Shown: positions 59,747-64,000 of the stretch, piece after piece
How positions within the stretch are numbered: the first letter of the stretch is position 1
Layout of the letters: each line of letters starts with the position of its first letter
Source of the DNA: CAZNKU01 sp045545235
Lineage (GTDB): Bacteria > Bacillota > Clostridia > Monoglobales > Firm-18
Direction: 5' to 3'
NCBI GenBank assembly: GCA_045545235.1
Contig: JAZQAN010000056.1
Location: 62,001 to 126,000, forward strand
DNA: 64,000 nucleotides
Program-made: the position numbers and the translations under genes
Notes under the pieces: model-generated
The model's input: the letters and a program-made list of their open reading frames with translations, nothing else
The model's database searches: none
Told to the model about the DNA's origin: nothing

Positions 59747-59757
59747 TTTTAAGTCAA
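59729..59757 (-). promoter_or_regulatory. Promoter for the small ORF-CorC/CNNM transcript
   Basis: Minus strand TTGACT (59757-59752), 17 bases, TATAAT (59734-59729). Confidence 0.82.
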
Positions 59758-59781
59758 GTTTTGTAACATAACGTTAATATA

Positions 59782-61452
59782 TCAGAAAAGTCCGCTGATA
59801 ATTCCGTTTTCATCTACATCTATTTTTTCTGCGGCAGGAACCTTTGGAAGCCCCGGCATAGTCATGATGTCACCTGTAAGTGCAACTACAAAGCCTGCGC
59901 CTGCAGAAACTTTGATATTTCTTACAGTTACGTCAAAATCCTTTGGAGCACCAAGCAGATTTTTGTCATCAGAAAAGCTGTACTGTGTTTTTGCCATACA
60001 TACGGGAAGCTTGTCACACTTCATATCTTTAAGACCTGCAATCTGCTTTTTAGCTGCAGGTGTAAAGATGACACCTCTGCCGCCGTATATTTTCTTAACA
60101 ATAGCGTTTATTTTTTCTTCTACAGTATCATCGGCATCATAGGCAAATGTGAAATTATTTTCTTTTTCACAAAGCTTAACAACTTCTTCAGCGAGCTCCA
60201 TACCGCCTTCTCCGCCTTTTGCCCATACGTCTGAAAGCACTACATTTATGCCGATTTCCTTACATTTTTCAACTATAAGTTCAAGCTCTGCAACTGTATC
60301 TGTAGGGAATTTGTTTATTGCAACAACACAAGGTAGCTTGTAAACATCTGTAATGTTTGAAAGATGCTTTAACAGGTTAGGCATACCTTTTTCAAGTGCT
60401 TCAAGGTTTTCAAAGCCAAGGTCTGCCTTTTCAACACCGCCGTGCATTTTAAGAGCGCGTATTGTTGCAACAAGAACAACTGCAGAAGGCTTTATGCCTG
60501 CGTATCTGCATTTAATATCAAGGAACTTTTCGGCACCAAGGTCTGCACCGAAGCCGGCTTCAGTAATTGCGTAGTCACCAAGCTTCATTGCAAGCTTGGT
60601 TGCAGTTACAGAGTTACAGCCGTGTGCTATGTTTGCAAAAGGTCCGCCGTGTACAAGGGCAGGAGTGCCTTCAAGTGTCTGCACAAGGTTAGGTTTTATG
60701 GCATCCTTCAAAAGTGCAGTAAGTGCACCTGCTGCCTTGATATCACCTGCAGTAACGTGCTTGCCGTTCATATCGTGTGCAATTATGATGTTTGAAAGTC
60801 TTTCCTTTAAATCTGCAATTGAGTTTGAAAGACACAAAATTGCCATAATTTCAGATGCAACTGTTATGTCAAAGCCATCTTCTCGTGGGACACCATTTAT
60901 TCGTCCGCCAAGACCGTCTGTTATATAGCGAAGCTGACGGTCATTCATATCCACACATCTTTTCCATGATATACGTCTTGTATCTATTTGGAGTTCGTTG
61001 CCCTGATGGATGTGGTTATCAAGCATAGCTGCAAGAAGGTTGTTTGCTGCACCTATAGCATGGAAGTCACCTGTAAAGTGAAGGTTAATATCTTCCATAG
61101 GCACAACCTGTGCCCAACCGCCACCTGCTGCACCGCCTTTTAAGCCGAATACAGGACCAAGTGAAGGTTCGCGAAGTGCAACCATTGCATTTTTACCGAT
61201 TTTTCTCATACCGTCTGCAAGACCTATTGTGGTAGTTGTTTTACCTTCGCCTGCAGGAGTAGGTGTAATTGCGGTAACAAGTACAAGCTTACCGTCCTTC
61301 TTTTTGTTTTCATTCATAATGGAAAGGTCAATTTTTGCCTTGTAGTTACCGTATTGTTCAATATATTTACTGTCAATACCTGCTGTTTTTGCAATTTCAT
61401 TAATGTTTTTCATTTGCACGCTTTGTGCAATTTCAATATCTGTCATTGGCAT
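59782..61452 (-). CDS. fhs: Formate-tetrahydrofolate ligase
   Basis: A 556-residue ATP-dependent enzyme making 10-formyl-THF from formate. P-loop-type motif ITPTPAGEGKTTTTIGL, ALREPSLGPVFGLKGGAAGGG, GDFHAIGAANNLLAAMLDNH and HGGPFANIAHGCNS are family landmarks. Start at ATG 61452 with AAGGGG about nine bases upstream. It supplies one-carbon units for purines and possibly an acetogenic branch. It appears monocistronic; no strong terminator is seen before the next promoter. Confidence 0.97.
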   Translation of the reverse strand: MPMTDIEIAQSVQMKNINEIAKTAGIDSKYIEQYGNYKAKIDLSIMNENKKKDGKLVLVTAITPTPAGEGKTTTTIGLADGMRKIGKNAMVALREPSLGPVFGLKGGAAGGGWAQVVPMEDINLHFTGDFHAIGAANNLLAAMLDNHIHQGNELQIDTRRISWKRCVDMNDRQLRYITDGLGGRINGVPREDGFDITVASEIMAILCLSNSIADLKERLSNIIIAHDMNGKHVTAGDIKAAGALTALLKDAIKPNLVQTLEGTPALVHGGPFANIAHGCNSVTATKLAMKLGDYAITEAGFGADLGAEKFLDIKCRYAGIKPSAVVLVATIRALKMHGGVEKADLGFENLEALEKGMPNLLKHLSNITDVYKLPCVVAINKFPTDTVAELELIVEKCKEIGINVVLSDVWAKGGEGGMELAEEVVKLCEKENNFTFAYDADDTVEEKINAIVKKIYGGRGVIFTPAAKKQIAGLKDMKCDKLPVCMAKTQYSFSDDKNLLGAPKDFDVTVRNIKVSAGAGFVVALTGDIMTMPGLPKVPAAEKIDVDENGIISGLF

Positions 61453-61609
61453 TTTATATTACCCCTTTTTAGAGAATAGATATCTACATTATACATCATT
61501 TTTTTTGTTTTTGCAACACTGTTATTTAATATTATTTATATTTGGTGAAATAATAAAAAAAAGAATAGAAAAAATTTACGTATTATGGCATATTTTCTCT
61601 ATATTTATG

Positions 61610-61639
61610 TTGACAATAATACCAGAAATATGGTAACAT
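61610..61639 (+). promoter_or_regulatory. Probable promoter for carA
   Basis: TTGACA (61610-61615), 18 bases, TAACAT (61634-61639). The spacing is one base longer than in the other promoters. An inverted pair TACCA/TGGTA lies in the spacer. Confidence 0.6.
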
Positions 61640-61673
61640 ATTATGAAGGATGTGCAGGTTTTTTTATAATTTG

Positions 61674-61698
61674 TGCATATTTATACACAGAATATGCA
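61674..61698 (+). promoter_or_regulatory. Inverted repeat and candidate ARG box before carA
   Basis: TGCATATT (61674-61681) and AATATGCA (61691-61698) form an inverted repeat just upstream of the ribosome site GGGGTGAG. Its left part, TGCATATTTATACA, matches 13 of 14 bases of the palindrome at the argC promoter (42377-42390), pointing to shared control. Confidence 0.5.
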
Positions 61699-61709
61699 GG
61701 GGTGAGTAA

Positions 61710-62798
61710 ATGATTACAAAAGAAGATGTAAAGATAGTTTTAGAAGATGGTTCCGAGTACTGCGGTTTCAGTTTTGGGGCAAAGTGCCGTTCTGTATGTG
61801 AGCTTGTTGTAAACACATCTATGGTAGGGTATCAGGAAATTATTTCAAATCCGTCCTACACTTATCAGATGGTTGTTATGACATATCCGCTTATAGGTAA
61901 CTACGGTATAAATGATGAAGACCACGAAACAAAACTTCCTACTATTGGCGGGTTGATTGTTCGTGATTATAATGATATGCCAAGTAATTTCAGATATACA
62001 AAAACTTTGTCTGAACTTATGGAGGATAACGGTATTCCCGGTATATACGGACTTGATACAAGAAAGCTTACAAGATGTATCCGTGACAAGGGTACTATGA
62101 AGGTGCTTATATGTGAAATTGATACGCCTCATGATGAAGCTATGAAAATTCTTGCTGAAACAGAAATTAAGAATGATGCTGTTTCCAAAGTAAGCTGTAA
62201 AAAGAAATGGTATTCAAGAACTTCAAACCATCAGTATGATGTTGTTGCAGTTGACTGTGGTATTAAAACCAGCATTGTAAAGGCTCTTAATGCAAAGGGT
62301 TGTAATGTTACTATTGTTCCTTACAACACAACTGCTGATGAAATTGAATTTATGAAGCCCGACGGTGTAATTATTTCAAACGGACCGGGTAACCCTGACG
62401 ACATTGAATGTGTTGTTGAGCTTATTAAAAAACTTAAGGGTAAAATGCCTTTAGTGGGTATAAACATAGGTGCAGAGCTTGTTGCAAAGGCATATGGTGC
62501 AAAAACATATAAGATGAAATTCGGTCACAGAGGTGCCAACCACCCTGTAAAGGTGTTGGCTGATGATACTGTTGAAATTGCTTTGCAGAATCACGGTTAT
62601 GCTATTGATGCCGACAGTATAAAAGGTACTGAACTTGAAATTACACACATTAACCTGCTTGATAATACAGTAGAAGGAATAGCTTGTGAAAAGGATAAGG
62701 TTTATGGTATTCAGTATGAACCGGGTCTTGAAAAGGGACCTAACGGTAAGCCTTGCTTCTACGACAGATTTATTGGTATTCTTAAGGAGGGAAAGTAA
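61710..62798 (+). CDS. carA: Carbamoyl-phosphate synthase small subunit with degenerate glutaminase site
   Basis: A 362-residue CarA by domain order: N-terminal CarA-specific domain (LEDGSEYCGFSFGAK, TSMVGYQEIISNPSY, GIYGLDTRKLTRCIRDKG) and a class I amidotransferase domain (ISNGPGNPDD, KMKFGHRGANHPV). The glutaminase residues are lost: the usual GICLGHQ reads GINIGAE (Cys to Asn252, His to Ala255), and the usual QYHPE reads QYEPG (His to Glu337, Glu to Gly339). It cannot hydrolyse glutamine by the known mechanism. The complex probably uses free ammonia, as in mitochondrial CPS1. carB starts one base after its stop. Confidence 0.92.
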   Translation: MITKEDVKIVLEDGSEYCGFSFGAKCRSVCELVVNTSMVGYQEIISNPSYTYQMVVMTYPLIGNYGINDEDHETKLPTIGGLIVRDYNDMPSNFRYTKTLSELMEDNGIPGIYGLDTRKLTRCIRDKGTMKVLICEIDTPHDEAMKILAETEIKNDAVSKVSCKKKWYSRTSNHQYDVVAVDCGIKTSIVKALNAKGCNVTIVPYNTTADEIEFMKPDGVIISNGPGNPDDIECVVELIKKLKGKMPLVGINIGAELVAKAYGAKTYKMKFGHRGANHPVKVLADDTVEIALQNHGYAIDADSIKGTELEITHINLLDNTVEGIACEKDKVYGIQYEPGLEKGPNGKPCFYDRFIGILKEGK

Positions 62799-62799
62799 T

Positions 62800-64000
62800 A
62801 TGCCAAAGAGAACAGACATTAAAAAAGTGCTTGTTATAGGTTCGGGGCCTATCGTTATTGGTCAGGCTGCTGAATTTGACTATGCAGGTACACAGGCTTG
62901 CTTAGCCCTTAAAGAAGAAGGGTATGAGGTTATTCTTGCAAACTCTAACCCTGCTACAATTATGACAGATACAACTATTGCGGATAAGGTTTATATGGAA
63001 CCTTTGACTCTTGATTATGTTGCTAAAATTATACGTTACGAAAGACCTGATGCAATTGTTCCCGGTATCGGCGGTCAGACAGGTCTTAACCTTGCTATGC
63101 AGCTTGCGAAGAAGGGTGTTTTGCACGAATGTCAGGTAGAACTTTTGGGTACAAAGGTTGAAAGTATTGAACGTGCAGAGGACCGTGAGCTTTTCAAAGA
63201 GCTTTGTGAAGAACTTGGTGAACCTGTTTTGCCATCTCTTATCACGCACTCTATGGAAGAAGGCGTTAAGGCTGCTGAAGAAATCGGCTACCCTGTTGTA
63301 CTTCGCCCTGCGTTTACACTTGGCGGTACAGGCGGTGGTTTTGCTGATAATGAAACAGAACTTCGTGAAATTATGAAAAATGCTCTTAAGCTTTCTCCGG
63401 TTCATCAGGTTTTGGTTGAAAAGAGTATTAAAGGTTATAAGGAAATTGAATTTGAAGTTATGCGTGACAGCAAGGATACTGCAATTACAATATGCAGTAT
63501 GGAAAATGTTGACCCTGTTGGTATTCATACAGGTGACTCTATAGTTGTTGCTCCTGCACAGACTTTGACAAGCAAAGAATATCATATGCTTTCTGATGCG
63601 GCTCTTCGCATTATAAAGGCACTTAAGATTGAAGGCGGTTGTAATGTTCAGTTTGCTTTGGACCCTCAGTCTTTCTCATATTATGTAATTGAGGTTAACC
63701 CACGTGTTTCACGTTCATCTGCCCTTGCTTCAAAGGCAAGTGCATATCCTATTGCACGTGTTACTGCAAAGGTTGCAGTTGGTATGACTCTTGATGAAAT
63801 TAAAATTGCAAACACACCTGCGTCATTTGAACCTTCACTTGACTATGTGGTTGCAAAAATGCCTCGTTTCCCATTTGATAAATTTGTTGATGCCAACAAC
63901 AAGCTTGGTACACAGATGAAGGCAACAGGTGAGGTAATGAGCATTGGACGTACTTTGGAAGAATGTTTCTTAAAGGCTATACGTTCACTTGAAATTGGTA
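62800..64000 (+). CDS. carB: Carbamoyl-phosphate synthase large subunit, N-terminal part (partial)
   Basis: The frame is open to the right edge; about 400 residues of an expected about 1070 are present. It holds the first ATP-grasp (carboxyphosphate) half: VLVIGSGPIVIGQAAEFDYAG, NSNPATIMTD, PGIGGQTGLNLA, VLRPAFTLGGTGGGFA, VEKSIKGYKEIEFEVMRD, ENVDPVGIHTGDSIVVAPAQ and EVNPRVSRSSALASKA. All are standard, so the synthetase half looks functional despite the degenerate CarA. AAGGAGG lies nine bases before the ATG. Confidence 0.97.
   Translation, partial: MPKRTDIKKVLVIGSGPIVIGQAAEFDYAGTQACLALKEEGYEVILANSNPATIMTDTTIADKVYMEPLTLDYVAKIIRYERPDAIVPGIGGQTGLNLAMQLAKKGVLHECQVELLGTKVESIERAEDRELFKELCEELGEPVLPSLITHSMEEGVKAAEEIGYPVVLRPAFTLGGTGGGFADNETELREIMKNALKLSPVHQVLVEKSIKGYKEIEFEVMRDSKDTAITICSMENVDPVGIHTGDSIVVAPAQTLTSKEYHMLSDAALRIIKALKIEGGCNVQFALDPQSFSYYVIEVNPRVSRSSALASKASAYPIARVTAKVAVGMTLDEIKIANTPASFEPSLDYVVAKMPRFPFDKFVDANNKLGTQMKATGEVMSIGRTLEECFLKAIRSLEIG

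Noticed and set aside
59540..59752. 70-codon plus-strand frame opposite the small Cys-rich ORF
   Set aside because: Its start lacks a ribosome site; the opposite strand has promoter, ribosome site and a plausible frame.
62902..63585. 227-residue frame on the minus strand
   Set aside because: It lies wholly antisense to the well-conserved carB and has Cys/Asn/Phe-rich, family-less composition.
1..64000. tRNA genes, rRNA genes, CRISPR arrays, prophage or transposase genes
   Set aside because: None was recognised by reading both strands; a tRNAscan or CRISPR search would settle it.

Overview
The window reads as a chromosomal segment of a strictly anaerobic, low-GC Clostridia member, probably gut- or rumen-associated. 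The evidence is the hrcA-grpE-dnaK-dnaJ-prmA chaperone order, rubrerythrin and flavodiiron protein, glycyl-radical chemistry, formate-THF ligase, strong AGGAGG ribosome sites and consensus TTGACA-N17-TATAAT promoters. I see no tRNA, rRNA, CRISPR array, phage or intact transposase.

Layout. 1-14757: heat-shock operon, sfsA, a ZIP transporter with rubrerythrin, uvrB-uvrA-rlmL-like genes and a B12-type radical SAM gene. 14788-17975 (minus): MATE, PsiE-like, PflX-like radical SAM and queT, the last behind a candidate preQ1 riboswitch. 18076-39036: a bacterial microcompartment (BMC) locus of the glycyl-radical 1,2-propanediol type. Operon 1 (20252-29629) carries a HAD phosphatase, a B12-independent diol dehydratase, its activase, EutS/PduU- and EutP/PduV-like genes, then carbohydrate genes (PHP, GH78 rhamnosidase, RpiB-like isomerase, SGNH esterase). 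Operon 2 (29785-39036) carries a fuculose/rhamnulose-1-P-type aldolase, a PduO-C/GlcG protein, an alcohol dehydrogenase, shell proteins (BMC-H x2, BMC-P, BMC-T x2), PduS, PduP, PduL and a DeoR regulator. The inferred chain is deoxyhexose-1-P to lactaldehyde, to 1,2-propanediol, to propanal, to propanol plus propionyl-P. Five cargo enzymes carry amphipathic encapsulation-type tails. Two genes here have strong in-frame internal ribosome sites and may each make two proteins.

39167-42322: CapD-like sugar-nucleotide enzyme, SGNH hydrolase, VanZ-like protein. 42456-48515: argCJBD, an amidohydrolase, argF. 49016-51675: DUF1846 protein and flavodiiron protein. 52287-55370 (minus): an epimerase and a GH106-like protein, another rhamnoside link. 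55491-58245 (minus): dapA-lysA behind a lysine riboswitch and a 275-nt inverted-repeat-bounded leader segment. 58228-61452 (minus): CorC/CNNM transporter preceded by a 44-codon Cys-rich ORF, and fhs. 61710-64000: carA and the start of carB.

Most unusual observations. (i) Two copies of an approximately 165-nt structured RNA (48596-48759 minus; 52012-52173 plus), each with its own promoter and terminator, covarying stems and a conserved long-range pseudoknot. I do not recognise the family. (ii) A CarA whose glutaminase catalytic Cys, His and Glu are all replaced. (iii) Dual-start genes in the BMC operon. (iv) An inverted-repeat element between the diol dehydratase and activase genes, with a short related copy between dnaK and dnaJ.
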